Shown: positions 37,821 through 46,955 of the stretch, in pieces
How the letters are laid out: every line of letters begins with the position of its first letter
Numbering within the stretch: the stretch's first letter is position 1
Origin: Rhodoferax sp. PAMC 29310
GTDB taxonomy: Bacteria > Pseudomonadota > Gammaproteobacteria > Burkholderiales > Burkholderiaceae_C
NCBI RefSeq assembly: GCF_017948265.1
Contig: NZ_CP072852.1
Location: 1,054,001-1,118,000 of the forward strand
Direction: 5' to 3'
Length of the DNA: 64,000 bases
Notes under the pieces: generated by a model
What the model was told of the DNA's origin: nothing
The model's database searches: none
What the model saw: the letters and a program-made list of their open reading frames with translations, nothing else
Translations under genes and position numbers: made by a program

Positions 37821-38536
37821 GAATTCCGATTCTGATGTACCACCAAATCGATGTGCCACCACCGAGTGGCACCCCATTGCGCGGACTCGTGGTTTCCCCA
37901 GGCTCATTTGCACGTCAGATGTGGCTACTGAGATGTTTGGGTTACAAGGGTATGTCGATGCGCAATCTTGAGCCATATATGAGGGGAACTATCCAAGGCA
38001 AGGTGATCGGAATTACGTTTGATGACGGTTACGAAAACACGGTTCTGAATGCCCTACCTGTGCTTCGGCAGATGGCGTTCACTGCAACATGTTATGCCGT
38101 GAGCGACATGATTGGCCAAACGAACTCTTGGGATCGTCACCTTGGTGTTGAGGAGAAACCTCTGATGAGTTTGGATGACTGGTTGGTTTGGAGAAACAGT
38201 GGCATGGAGATTGGCTCCCATACCCGCACGCATGCGAACCTGACGAAACTTTCCGAAGCCGAAGCTTATATGGAAATTGTAAAATCGAAGCAGGAGCTGG
38301 AACGGCTATTGGATTGTGAAATTCGACACTTCTGCTATCCGTTCGGCCAGTTCGAAAAAGACCACAGCTCGGCCGTGAAAGAGGCCGGTTACGCTAGCGC
38401 CACCACCACACACCGAGGATTGATTCACAACGGGGACGATCCATTCACTCTTCGGCGAGTCATGATTGCTAGGGCTACAAACGTGCTGCAATTTGCGCTT
38501 AAAGTGACGACTGGCTACGAAGACCGCCGCTCGTGA
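37817..38536 (+). CDS. Polysaccharide deacetylase (CE4 family)
   Basis: The 239-residue protein carries the CE4 motifs: TFDDGYENT (Asp69 catalytic, Asp70 metal) and SHTRTHANL (metal-binding His135 and His139), plus FCYPFGQF as motif 3. These enzymes remove acetyl groups from N-acetylated sugars. There is no signal peptide, so it probably acts on a cytoplasmic or lipid-linked saccharide in lipopolysaccharide synthesis. Start and stop overlap msbA and the DUF6492 gene respectively, so the three are coupled. Confidence 0.9.
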   Translation: MRIPILMYHQIDVPPPSGTPLRGLVVSPGSFARQMWLLRCLGYKGMSMRNLEPYMRGTIQGKVIGITFDDGYENTVLNALPVLRQMAFTATCYAVSDMIGQTNSWDRHLGVEEKPLMSLDDWLVWRNSGMEIGSHTRTHANLTKLSEAEAYMEIVKSKQELERLLDCEIRHFCYPFGQFEKDHSSAVKEAGYASATTTHRGLIHNGDDPFTLRRVMIARATNVLQFALKVTTGYEDRRS

Positions 38537-39420
38537 AGCAGTTTTCTCTTTTTTGTAAGAGCTTTTGCACGGACCTGAAGAGAGTAGTACGTCTGGCTTC
38601 ATCTATCAGGCAATTCAACACTGAAGGCCTTCCTTTTTACGTGTCTGTACCCAATGCGGACCTCCCACTGTTTCGGGAACACCTGAGTGGTCTAGGCGTC
38701 GAGATCGTAGCGGACGAGACAATTATTGCGGCATCTCCCCGAATCAAAATAACCGAGCTCCAGAAAATGTCGGGGGGCCTAACTCAGCAGATCATCAAGT
38801 CAGAGTTTTGGCGGTTAGGTATCTCTACCGCCTATCTGTGCTTGGACTCAGACGCCCTATTTATCCGCCCCTTTGGTGTGGCGGATTTCATGGCGCCAGG
38901 AGAAATACCCTACACAGTGATCGATGAAGGCCATGAGTCACTAGAGGACGCCATCCGACATAAAAAACCGAGAGTCGTTAAGGCTTATGTCAAGGAAGCT
39001 GACCTGTTACAAAATTTGTTTGAACGGACAAGCCGGCGTTATAGCTTCGGCCCCTTCCCACTGATTTGGCACCGTGCGGTATGGGAAAGTCTAGACACAA
39101 ACTACCTTCGGCCTCTGGGCATAAGCATAGCGGACGCCATTGCCCAAGCACCGATCGAATCACGTTGGTATGGTGAGGCACTTTTGGCCTACAAGGCAGT
39201 GCCCCTTATGCCCTGCCAACCATTGTTCAAGGTTTACCACTACGCTTGGCAATACGATCAAGATCTTCGAAGAAGCATGGGAACGGAGCAGCTGAAAACG
39301 TTATACAGCGGGGTGATCTACCAATCAGCATGGGAGCGAGGTATGGATTGGCCCCGGGAAGGCGGAGACTTTTCATCGAGGTTTGGCCGCCGTTTGCGCC
39401 GAATCTTGGGTCGTATTTAG
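38533..39420 (+). CDS. DUF6492-type putative glycosyltransferase
   Basis: A 295-residue protein with a GTG start overlapping the preceding stop (GTGA). The DSD at 105-107 in YLCLDSDALFI resembles the metal-binding motif of nucleotide-sugar transferases, and the overall pattern matches proteins labelled DUF6492. The function is presumably addition of a sugar to the core or O-antigen, by context. There are no membrane helices. It ends 113 bases before the convergent ligase gene. Confidence 0.75.
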   Translation: MKQFSLFCKSFCTDLKRVVRLASSIRQFNTEGLPFYVSVPNADLPLFREHLSGLGVEIVADETIIAASPRIKITELQKMSGGLTQQIIKSEFWRLGISTAYLCLDSDALFIRPFGVADFMAPGEIPYTVIDEGHESLEDAIRHKKPRVVKAYVKEADLLQNLFERTSRRYSFGPFPLIWHRAVWESLDTNYLRPLGISIADAIAQAPIESRWYGEALLAYKAVPLMPCQPLFKVYHYAWQYDQDLRRSMGTEQLKTLYSGVIYQSAWERGMDWPREGGDFSSRFGRRLRRILGRI

Positions 39421-39444
39421 AGCGCGGCATCAGGTTCTGGAGTG

Positions 39445-39482
39445 CTTCAGCGAGGGGCACACCCATATTCAGCTCGCTGAAG
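39445..39482. terminator. Hairpin between convergent genes
   Basis: CTTCAGCGAG (39445-39454) pairs perfectly with CTCGCTGAAG (39473-39482) across an 18-base loop. It lies between the DUF6492 gene and the O-antigen ligase gene, both of which end here. No T-run follows, so it is a weak terminator candidate. Confidence 0.4.
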
Positions 39483-39533
39483 CCCGAACATAATCGGTAT
39501 TCCGGAAAATCTAGGACGGATCAGCGAGGCCTT

Positions 39534-40937
39534 TCATCGAGGATAATTTAGCCTCTCTTTCTCTTCTCTGGCGGAGATTGACGTCCGACGTCGTAGCCAC
39601 AAATTGGCAGCAGCATAGGAAAGCACAAATCCCTGCATCTCCAGCATATGGTCTCTAAACACCGAATCCGTAAACCCACGAATTATCCAAAATGCAGCAA
39701 GTGAAACCAGCACGAGCGCCCATTCATTAAGCATTTTTGACGCTCGAAAATAGCGGAGCCCGACAGTTAAAAAGTAGGCTAAAACTATCAAATACAGAAT
39801 GGCACCGGCCCACCCAAGCGCCAGCGTCGTGTCGATCCAACCATTGTGAGCGTGCGCCATCAAAATGACTGGATCGGAACACTCAGATCTCAGCAAATTT
39901 TGGTAAGCATGCTTAGATCCATCATTTCCCCACGGGTGTTTAATCGCGAGTGCAATGCCCGCCCGCAATAAAACCATTCGCGCGCCGTCACCCCCTTGCA
40001 CAGCAGAAATCACGCTCTGAGCTTTCTCACCTGAACCATATTGGGCAATGATTTTCGATTCAATTGAGGAAGTACCTTCACATTCAATTTGAATGGCGTC
40101 GCCAGAAAATCCAGCTACAAGCTGCCCGGCCATATTTTGCCAACGGCTATCATTTTTAATCGCAACGAAGAGAATGGAAACCGCGGCGATCAGTAGGGTC
40201 GCTATAGCAATGAGAACATTTTTTCGTTGATGACTCGCTCGTGTCAAGTACACACAGGCAAGGACAAGAAGCCCTCCGCCCAGCACAAACGCGAAGCCCG
40301 CGCGAGAATTGGCAAAGGCGGTACTTAGAAGACCAGCCAGAATCAAGGCTGCAGCCCATGGTCGAATTGCTTTGTTTCCAGCTGCCATGGCTGCCGCGAG
40401 AAGCACAACAGCCTGTCCCGCTGCGTAGCCCAGATCCGCGTGATGCGTTTCTCTCCCCCAATAGCCCCAGGGTATAGACGATGTCTCCCAAGCTTTCAAT
40501 GCGAAGAGACTAAGGTGAATCAGTATGGGCACCGAGGTTACAAGCCCAAGATCGAAAGCTGAACCTCTATTTTTTTTCCAAAAAACAGCGGCCACTCCTG
40601 CCCCTGCCAGCATAGCGATTAGACCCCGGCCCCATTGCCCCAGCAAACTTTGCGCAGCAATGATCGGCGAGTCGGAAATAAGCGGGAACACAAACAGATA
40701 CGCAGCCCACAACCCAATTGGTATGGGCCAGTAAAACGAAGGTCGTTGCTTCAGAAACGACCACGCCAGACAAGCAAGAAGGCCGAGCAGTGCAACATTG
40801 CGGAAAGCAATGGTGCCGGCCATTGGCAGGACTGCGAGGTAACACACAGCAAAAATACCGACGAAAAAGGTCGCGCTATGGGGCACTGAAGCAGCACTCC
40901 AGCTACTTCTTGAATTTAATTGGTTTTTTTCCTTCAT
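39534..40937 (-). CDS. O-antigen ligase family protein (WaaL-like)
   Basis: The 467-residue membrane protein has roughly ten to twelve hydrophobic helices and a large periplasmic loop (about 260-350), the layout of the Wzy_C/O-antigen ligase family. AFANSRAGFAF and the loop end AHAHNGWIDTTLALGW (conserved His) support this. WaaL joins O-antigen to lipid A-core in the periplasm; a polymerase (Wzy) role cannot be excluded. The ATG follows the stop of a small open frame by 2 bases. Confidence 0.85.
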   Translation of the reverse strand: MKEKNQLNSRSSWSAASVPHSATFFVGIFAVCYLAVLPMAGTIAFRNVALLGLLACLAWSFLKQRPSFYWPIPIGLWAAYLFVFPLISDSPIIAAQSLLGQWGRGLIAMLAGAGVAAVFWKKNRGSAFDLGLVTSVPILIHLSLFALKAWETSSIPWGYWGRETHHADLGYAAGQAVVLLAAAMAAGNKAIRPWAAALILAGLLSTAFANSRAGFAFVLGGGLLVLACVYLTRASHQRKNVLIAIATLLIAAVSILFVAIKNDSRWQNMAGQLVAGFSGDAIQIECEGTSSIESKIIAQYGSGEKAQSVISAVQGGDGARMVLLRAGIALAIKHPWGNDGSKHAYQNLLRSECSDPVILMAHAHNGWIDTTLALGWAGAILYLIVLAYFLTVGLRYFRASKMLNEWALVLVSLAAFWIIRGFTDSVFRDHMLEMQGFVLSYAAANLWLRRRTSISAREEKERLNYPR

Positions 40938-40939
40938 AC

Positions 40940-41134
40940 CTATTTTCCAAATAGACGTCGGGGCGCCTTGCCGTTTGATACATTGGTCTTCCCCCGGAGC
41001 GCTAGACGCATCCTAGCCTCAAACGTGAAGCACGGTTGAACGCCAAAGGGCTGATTCTGGGTCCAAAAAAGCGCGCCAATGAGTAACAAGTTGACCGTAG
41101 TCAGATGTGGCCAGGCTTCAATTGCGCCACCCAA
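40940..41134 (-). CDS. Possible small protein or gene remnant between two LPS genes
   Basis: An open frame of up to 64 residues (TTG start inside the end of the preceding glycosyltransferase) ends with TAG 2 bases before the ligase ATG. The sequence has a hydrophobic stretch (VNLLLIGALFW) and a basic tail (RLALRGKTN, then PRRLFGK). Tight packing against the ligase start argues for translation, but the lack of an ATG/GTG start and the short length argue for a remnant of a larger gene. I do not recognise the family. Confidence 0.3.
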   Translation of the reverse strand: MGGAIEAWPHLTTVNLLLIGALFWTQNQPFGVQPCFTFEARMRLALRGKTNVSNGKAPRRLFGK

Positions 41135-42438
41135 CCAAGGAGTTGACCGACCGCAGCCTGTGTAGTGAATGGATTCACCCGGTTATCCTGAACAACAGCG
41201 CCAAACCGCCAGTTGTCAATCGCCTCACCTAGGGCCGTCGCCAGTTCTGTATATCGTTGCAAATCTTGAGGGTCATTGCTCTCACTGCAAATCGCCACAT
41301 GCCCCTGCCCTCGAAGGATCGCAGCCATCTGCGGATTGTTATGAACCACAGCCAGGATCGGCCTTTTCGCCCAAAGGTACTCATAGAGCTTTGAGGGGAT
41401 GTACTCTGAGCAAATTGGATCTTCGCCGTGAAGCAACAATAAGATGTCTACCGTTCGCATCCGATTTAATATCGTCTGGCGGCCGCTACAACCAGTCAGG
41501 GGATCGGCTTCAATTCGCCCGAAATGCCGCAAGCAAGGTTTAACATGGGAATGGGAAAGCCGCGTTACGGACACACTGTCTAATGGTCCGCCGTATACGT
41601 GCAACTCGACCACATCCATCAATTCGGGACGTTGGCCAAAAAGCGTCTCTAGCGCTCCAACAATGGGGCCCAAGTGTCGCGTTGGTGAAAGTGATCCGAA
41701 ATGCCCGATGACAAACTTCTTGCCTGGAATGTAAGGGGGCAGCGTTTGGAAGGGGTTGTCGATGCCCGGCAGCATCATCTTGCCCCGGTTCCCAAGCTGA
41801 GGATGGCGTTGGCGCGCGCTGGCTAAGGCCTGGTTGGTAAACCAGATCGCCACATCAGCATCGGCGCAGATTTGGCCTTCGACCTTGGCTTGCATTTTTT
41901 CCTGAGCCGTCGTTGGGATTTTTCCCGGCATGACCATGGGATCATGCACTTCAGCCAACCAACAGGTACCGGTAGCGTGCTTCAGTGCATACCCGGCCAT
42001 ATGGGCCGCAAACGCCCCGCCCGTCGAATAAATCAAGTCAAAGGGCTTTTTGCGTGCCAGGTGTCGCCCTTTTAGATAGGCACTCAACCACCAAGACCAA
42101 GAGCTTTCGACGGGGCGTACAAGTTTTTCGATCAGCATCCATGGCAGCAAGAATATGGATGCAATCGTCATGCACAAACGGTACACAAAGCCACATCCCA
42201 AACGTTTGCGCAAGACATGCCGGAGCTCAAACCGAAATCCCGCGGGTCCCAAGGGCCAAAGTTGATGGTGTTCAACTTGTGTGTCATGACTACCGGATAC
42301 GCCGCTCAATACGACGACTTCGATGCCCGCACTCTGCAGATGAGGAAGCTTGTCTGTAATAGTTTGACTGGCCGCCCGTCCATCCATGTTGAATGCGTGC
42401 GAAATGACCAACCAACGTGGCCGTGAATCAGAACTCAT
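41101..42438 (-). CDS. Glycosyltransferase, GT4-like
   Basis: A GT-B glycosyltransferase of about 445 residues. The N-terminal WLVISHAFNMDGRAASQTI segment, AEVHDPMVMPGK in the middle, VIGHFGSLSPTRHLGPI at the start of the C-terminal Rossmann domain and SEYIPSKLYEYLWAKRPILAV in the donor site fit family 4. It probably acts in lipopolysaccharide synthesis on the cytoplasmic side. ATG 42438 was chosen for similarity to typical starts; ATG 42489, which immediately follows the upstream stop, is equally possible (462 residues). Confidence 0.82.
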   Translation of the reverse strand: MSSDSRPRWLVISHAFNMDGRAASQTITDKLPHLQSAGIEVVVLSGVSGSHDTQVEHHQLWPLGPAGFRFELRHVLRKRLGCGFVYRLCMTIASIFLLPWMLIEKLVRPVESSWSWWLSAYLKGRHLARKKPFDLIYSTGGAFAAHMAGYALKHATGTCWLAEVHDPMVMPGKIPTTAQEKMQAKVEGQICADADVAIWFTNQALASARQRHPQLGNRGKMMLPGIDNPFQTLPPYIPGKKFVIGHFGSLSPTRHLGPIVGALETLFGQRPELMDVVELHVYGGPLDSVSVTRLSHSHVKPCLRHFGRIEADPLTGCSGRQTILNRMRTVDILLLLHGEDPICSEYIPSKLYEYLWAKRPILAVVHNNPQMAAILRGQGHVAICSESNDPQDLQRYTELATALGEAIDNWRFGAVVQDNRVNPFTTQAAVGQLLGWVAQLKPGHI

Positions 42439-42489
42439 TCGGATATTAGAGAGTGAAATGGACGAACTCAGGAGGGCCGCGATGGCCAT

Positions 42490-43617
42490 TCATTTTGCCG
42501 CCACCTGAGAAAAAAGCTGTTCATATTGTAGGACCGCGCTTTCCCAAGAATGGTGTTGGGCAAACGCTATGCCACCTTGGCGCAAATGTTGAGCCAAGTC
42601 TCGGCTGTCCAATATGGCGCCGATTTGCCCGGCTAATTCTTGCTCATTTTTCGGGTCAGACAATAGCAATGCATTTGCCCCATGCGTCAATTGACGGGAG
42701 ATGCCGCACTGATTCGGACCACTTACCACTACAGGAAGGCCATGGGCCATAGCCTCCAACACCACCATCGCGAAACTATCTTCCAGGGTGGGATGGGCTA
42801 GACAGTCCGCCGCGGCATAGGCGGGGGAGAGGTCTTCAAGCGACCCCAGGAAATACACTCGATTCTCAATGCCCAACTCCTGAGCCTGGAGACGGTATTT
42901 GCGAGCCGCGTTGGGGTTGCCAGCTACTGCCAGAAATACGCTGGGAGGCATCGCTCGAAGGGCCTCCAGCAAAGTATCCAATCCTTTTCTGGCATAGTCA
43001 TTGGCAATAAAAAGAACCATTCGGCCATCAAGCGGCAAACCAAGTGCGCGCCGCGTATCTGCCTGGCCCGGCAAATCAAGTGGGATATTCACACCAGGAG
43101 TTACGACTTTTATCTTACCGGTACAGCCGGGATACGCCTCTTCACACTCCTGACGAAGGTGATTAGACGTGGCGACGATGCGGTGCGTTGGACAAAGTCT
43201 AAAGCGAGAACCTTCCAGCACAAGATAGGTGATCAACCTAGGGCTCAAGGCCACTTTGACCCAACGGAATATCCGGTGGACTCCACTAAAGGTGAAAAAC
43301 AGGTTGTGCCGCACAGGCCTGACGTGGATAGTTTGAACGTGGCCTTGCCAAGTATTTTCGTGCGAATGGACCGCGTCAAAGCCCCGACGGGTTTGCCGCC
43401 AAGTAAAAACGGCAAACACCAACTGATTGATCCAGCGCGGTTTCTCAAACAGGGAAAAAACTTTGTGATACGAAACCCCTTGAATGGGGTGGTTGGACGT
43501 CTGCGAAAACACGTGAACTTCATGGCGCGACGCCAACCCCTGAACCAAGGCAACAGCATAACTTTCAGCACCACCGCCCGCTCGCGAAAAATGGCGACTG
43601 ATAACGGCAATTCGCAT
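42490..43617 (-). CDS. Glycosyltransferase family 4 (WaaG-like)
   Basis: The 375-residue enzyme starts with IAVISRHFSRAGGGAESYAV, typical of WaaG-like core glucosyltransferases. It carries the C-terminal E-x7-E donor motif in EDSFAMVVLEAMAHGLPVVV. The segment HENTWQGHVQTIHVRPVRH may bind the acceptor. It is only 3 bases downstream of the rng stop, so these core genes may be read from the housekeeping operon promoter. The exact sugar is unknown. Confidence 0.88.
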   Translation of the reverse strand: MRIAVISRHFSRAGGGAESYAVALVQGLASRHEVHVFSQTSNHPIQGVSYHKVFSLFEKPRWINQLVFAVFTWRQTRRGFDAVHSHENTWQGHVQTIHVRPVRHNLFFTFSGVHRIFRWVKVALSPRLITYLVLEGSRFRLCPTHRIVATSNHLRQECEEAYPGCTGKIKVVTPGVNIPLDLPGQADTRRALGLPLDGRMVLFIANDYARKGLDTLLEALRAMPPSVFLAVAGNPNAARKYRLQAQELGIENRVYFLGSLEDLSPAYAAADCLAHPTLEDSFAMVVLEAMAHGLPVVVSGPNQCGISRQLTHGANALLLSDPKNEQELAGQIGAILDSRDLAQHLRQGGIAFAQHHSWESAVLQYEQLFSQVAAK

Positions 43618-43620
43618 CGA

Positions 43621-45096
43621 TTAAAGCAACACGATGTCGTACTGTTCAGGCCCCATCGCACTATCGCTTTGAAGCGACACCGGCTTGCCAATGAACTCAC
43701 TTAACCCCGCCAAATGCTCACTCTCTTCGTCTAAAAATAACTCAATGACCTTTGGTGAAGCCACAACGCGAAATTCGCGAGGGTTGAACTGTCGGGCCTC
43801 TCGCAGAATTTCCCGAAAGATGTCATAGGTGACGCTACGTGCGGTTTTAACAATACCCTTACCTTCGCAAGTTGGGCAGGGTTCACACAGCATGTGTGCC
43901 AATGATTCACGCGTTCTCTTTCGAGTCATCTCAACCAAACCCAATTGAGAGAACCCGCTGGCGTTCGTCTTGACTCGGTCTCGGCCCAATTGCTTTCGAA
44001 ATTCAGCCAAGACGGTGTCTTGGTGATCTGTCCGGACCATGTCAATGAAGTCAACAATGATGATGCCGCCCAAATTTCGCAATCTCAACTGTCGTGCGAT
44101 GGCCTGTGTCGCTTCCAAATTGGTCTTGAAGATTGTGTCGTCAAAATTCCTGGCACCAACAAACCCCCCGGTGTTGACATCGATGGTTGTCAAAGCCTCT
44201 GTTTGATCGACGATGAGATAGCCGCCCGACTTCAGCTCAACTCGCCGACCAAGTGCCTTTGCAATATCGTCATCGATCGCATCAAGATCAAAGATGGGGC
44301 GCTCCCCCTTGTAGTGCTGAAGCTTCGTGGCGGCAGCTGGCATAAACTCAAGACCAAACGCTCGCAACGAGTCATACTGCTCGCGAGAGTCCACCCGAAT
44401 AGTCTGCGTTTTATTGCTGACAAAATCCCGCAAAACTCGCTGCAGCAGGCTTAGGTCTTGGTGCAAGAGAGACATTGGAGGCAGTCGCAATGAGGCTTCT
44501 TTAATCCGGGCCCAAGCCTTGCGCAAGTACGTGATGTCATCAGAAAGTTCTTGATCTGATGCGTCCTCTCCATTCGTACGAAGGATCAGTCCACCACCCT
44601 GCGGACTCGCCAAGAGTTGCAGCCTAGACCGCAACTCATCCCGCAGCGCGGGAGGAATCTTCTGGGAAACACCCACATGATCATCCTGGGGCAGAAATAC
44701 CAGCATCCTTCCGGCAATACTAATCTGTGTAGACAGGCGTGCGCCCTTGGTGCCAATCGGATCCTTGATCACTTGCACGGTCAATACCTGGCCTTCAAAC
44801 ACCTGCTTTTCTATGGGGATCTGCGGCTGCGTATTGCGGACCAAGCTCGGCGGCTCTCCATCAGGCTGACGGTGCCAAACATCGGCCACATGCAAAAATG
44901 CCGCACGCTCCAGTCCAATGTCAATGAATGCCGATTGCATCCCAGGGAGAACTCGAGCTACCTTGCCCAAATAGACGTTGCCTACCAAGCCTCGCTCCAG
45001 AGTCCTTTCGACGTGCAACTCTTGCAAGGCACCGTTTTCGACAACAGCGACTCGAGTTTCTTGCGGAGACCAATTGATCAGTATGTCTTCTTGCAT
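43621..45096 (-). CDS. rng: Ribonuclease G
   Basis: RNase G is an endonuclease that matures the 5' end of 16S rRNA and degrades some mRNAs. The 491-residue product has the S1-like domain at the start (GNVYLGKVARVLPGMQSAFIDIG, partly quoted), the catalytic RNase E/G region with TIDVNTGGFVG and IIIVDFIDM, and the zinc-link cysteines in CEPCPTCEGKG. Length fits RNase G, not E. I chose ATG 45096 over the adjacent GTG. It is followed by the glycosyltransferase genes and preceded by maf. Confidence 0.95.
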   Translation of the reverse strand: MQEDILINWSPQETRVAVVENGALQELHVERTLERGLVGNVYLGKVARVLPGMQSAFIDIGLERAAFLHVADVWHRQPDGEPPSLVRNTQPQIPIEKQVFEGQVLTVQVIKDPIGTKGARLSTQISIAGRMLVFLPQDDHVGVSQKIPPALRDELRSRLQLLASPQGGGLILRTNGEDASDQELSDDITYLRKAWARIKEASLRLPPMSLLHQDLSLLQRVLRDFVSNKTQTIRVDSREQYDSLRAFGLEFMPAAATKLQHYKGERPIFDLDAIDDDIAKALGRRVELKSGGYLIVDQTEALTTIDVNTGGFVGARNFDDTIFKTNLEATQAIARQLRLRNLGGIIIVDFIDMVRTDHQDTVLAEFRKQLGRDRVKTNASGFSQLGLVEMTRKRTRESLAHMLCEPCPTCEGKGIVKTARSVTYDIFREILREARQFNPREFRVVASPKVIELFLDEESEHLAGLSEFIGKPVSLQSDSAMGPEQYDIVLL

Positions 45097-45102
45097 CACC
45101 TG

Positions 45103-45705
45103 TTAAACCTTAAAGTCAAAGGAACGCAACAACCGAGCCGTCTCAAACATCGGCAGTCCGACGATGCCGCTGTAGCTGCCTTCCATTCGAGCGATAAACT
45201 TTGCGGCCACGCCTTGGATTGCATAGGCACCCGCTTTGCCCATAGGCTCCCCAGTAGCCACATAGGACTCAATCTCGCTACGAGACATCTCAGCAAAGGT
45301 AACCAACGATTCGCTTAGGGCTTGAACACGGCGACTGCAAGTTCCTAGCGCAACGGCAGTCAACACACGGTGAGTTTGGCCAGAAAGCTTGGACAACATA
45401 TGAACGGCATCCCCGGCGTCAGCGGGTTTGCCGAAAATCTTGCTACCCATTGCAACCGTCGTGTCAGAACACAAAACCGGGGCGTCTCGCAAGGCTCGGT
45501 CCGCTTGTCGCTGGAGTGCGGCATCAAGCTTTAGCTCGGTGACACGCTGAACATAGTCAATGGGTGACTCACTATCAAACTCAGCTTCCAGCGCCTCAGC
45601 GTCTTCGGTTGGGCCAGCCAAAAGCAACTCAAAGGAGATACCGAGTTGCTCCAACAACTGTCGACGCCTGGGGCTTTGGGAGGCCAAATAGATAAATGAG
45701 GACAT
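45103..45705 (-). CDS. Maf-family nucleoside triphosphate pyrophosphatase
   Basis: The 200-residue product has the Maf signature SQSPRRRQLL (10-19) and the catalytic Asp in CSDTTVAMG, with GKAGAYAIQG near 155. Maf enzymes hydrolyse dTTP/UTP or modified nucleotides to monophosphates. Which Maf subgroup (YhdE or YceF) it belongs to cannot be decided confidently. ATG 45705 was chosen because MSSFIYLASQSPRR is the usual start. It is 6 bases upstream of rng. Confidence 0.92.
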   Translation of the reverse strand: MSSFIYLASQSPRRRQLLEQLGISFELLLAGPTEDAEALEAEFDSESPIDYVQRVTELKLDAALQRQADRALRDAPVLCSDTTVAMGSKIFGKPADAGDAVHMLSKLSGQTHRVLTAVALGTCSRRVQALSESLVTFAEMSRSEIESYVATGEPMGKAGAYAIQGVAAKFIARMEGSYSGIVGLPMFETARLLRSFDFKV

Positions 45706-45768
45706 AGCTTCGAAGTTACCATCAATTCGCAATAGCCTAAGCGGCTGTTCCCAAGTGATGTTCGGCAG

Positions 45769-46236
45769 TTATTCCCTGTGATAGGGATGATTTGAATTGA
45801 TGGACCAAGCCCGATAGAGTTGCTCCACCAACAACACGCGAACCATCGCATGCGGCAGGGTCAAATCCGACAAGCGGATTCGCTCATGGGCTGCGCTCTT
45901 GAATGCGGGATCAAGGCCGTCAGGGCCGCCGATGACCAGAGCCACGTCGTCACCCTCCAGTTGCCAGCTCTGTAGTTTTGAGGCCAGGGCCATGGTGGTC
46001 AAAGTTGTGCCTCGCTCATCAAGAGCGACGATTCGACAACCTTTTGGAATTGCCGCCTCAATTCTGGAACGCTCCGCTGCGTAAAGTGAATCCAGTGTCT
46101 TGCTGGCGCGAGGCTCGGTTTTAACCGCCTTCAACTCCACCTTCAACTCAAAGGGAAACCGCTTGGCATAGTCATCCCAAGCGGTTTGGGCCCAATCAGG
46201 AACGCGTTGGCCAACGGCCACGATCAAAATCCTCAC
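45769..46236 (-). CDS. rlmH: 23S rRNA (pseudouridine1915-N3)-methyltransferase
   Basis: RlmH is a SPOUT methyltransferase acting on helix 69 of 23S rRNA in assembled ribosomes. The 155-residue product has the SAM-binding ALVIGGPDG and the knot-forming end [18 protein letters not shown], finishing with NSNHPYHRE. It starts with GTG. Located between rsfS and maf, as in most proteobacteria. Confidence 0.96.
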   Translation of the reverse strand: MRILIVAVGQRVPDWAQTAWDDYAKRFPFELKVELKAVKTEPRASKTLDSLYAAERSRIEAAIPKGCRIVALDERGTTLTTMALASKLQSWQLEGDDVALVIGGPDGLDPAFKSAAHERIRLSDLTLPHAMVRVLLVEQLYRAWSINSNHPYHRE

Positions 46237-46247
46237 CGTCCGCCCTA

Positions 46248-46955
46248 TCAGGACTTCGGAGTTGAAACCTTCTTGACAGTCGTGCGCTTGACAGCTGCTT
46301 TTTTGGCGGGCGCCTTCTTAGCCGCTGTCTTTACAGGCGCATTGACGACAACAGTTTTGGAGGTCACTTTGACAGCCGGTGTCTTTTTGGCCACCGCCTT
46401 TTTAGCGGGAGACTTGGCTGCTGCTTTCGCATCCATGGTCTTCTTGAGTTGTGCTTTGGACGGGAACGCCTCCTGCACGCCGATCTTGGCCGCATTCGAG
46501 CGCCTCAAACTGCCCGGTTCCTTCACTTCTTTTTCAGGCTTGGCGGCTTTGGCGGGTTGAGCTGCCTCGGCAGTGGCAGGCTTGACCGCGCCAAACTTGA
46601 GTCGAACGGGCTTCTCACCCCACAACTCTTCTAGGTTGTAGTACTGGCGGAAGTTGGGCTGCATCACGTGCACAACGGCTTGACCACAATCAACAATGAT
46701 CCATTCGCCGTTGGCCTCACCTTCCATACGAGGCTTAGGGAAGCCGGCATCTCGCACGGCATCCCTTACGCTGCCTGCCAAGGCTTTTGTTTGGCGGTTC
46801 GACGTGCCAGACGCAATGATGACTCGCTCAAAGAGAGCAGAAAGATGCTCGGTGTCGAACACCTGAATGTCCTGGGCTTTGACATCTTCCAGACCATCCA
46901 CAATGGCTCGCTGGAGTTTCTGTATGTCTTTTTTGGCAACGGTAGATGTAGTCAT
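46248..46955 (-). CDS. rsfS: Ribosomal silencing factor RsfS with a long Lys/Ala-rich tail
   Basis: RsfS binds ribosomal protein uL14 and prevents subunit joining in starvation. Residues 1 to about 120 form the normal domain ([21 protein letters not shown], in part; [27 protein letters not shown]). The remaining ~115 residues are an extension rich in Lys, Ala and Pro with repeated AKK and PAKKA units, resembling the C-terminus of histone H1-like proteins. ATG 46955 overlaps the nadD stop (TGATG). The tail is likely disordered and strongly basic, and probably binds nucleic acid. Confidence 0.92.
   Translation of the reverse strand: MTTSTVAKKDIQKLQRAIVDGLEDVKAQDIQVFDTEHLSALFERVIIASGTSNRQTKALAGSVRDAVRDAGFPKPRMEGEANGEWIIVDCGQAVVHVMQPNFRQYYNLEELWGEKPVRLKFGAVKPATAEAAQPAKAAKPEKEVKEPGSLRRSNAAKIGVQEAFPSKAQLKKTMDAKAAAKSPAKKAVAKKTPAVKVTSKTVVVNAPVKTAAKKAPAKKAAVKRTTVKKVSTPKS

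Noticed and set aside
34347..43617. LPS region as a mobile genomic island
   Set aside because: No integrase, transposase, tRNA junction or direct repeats are visible at its borders.
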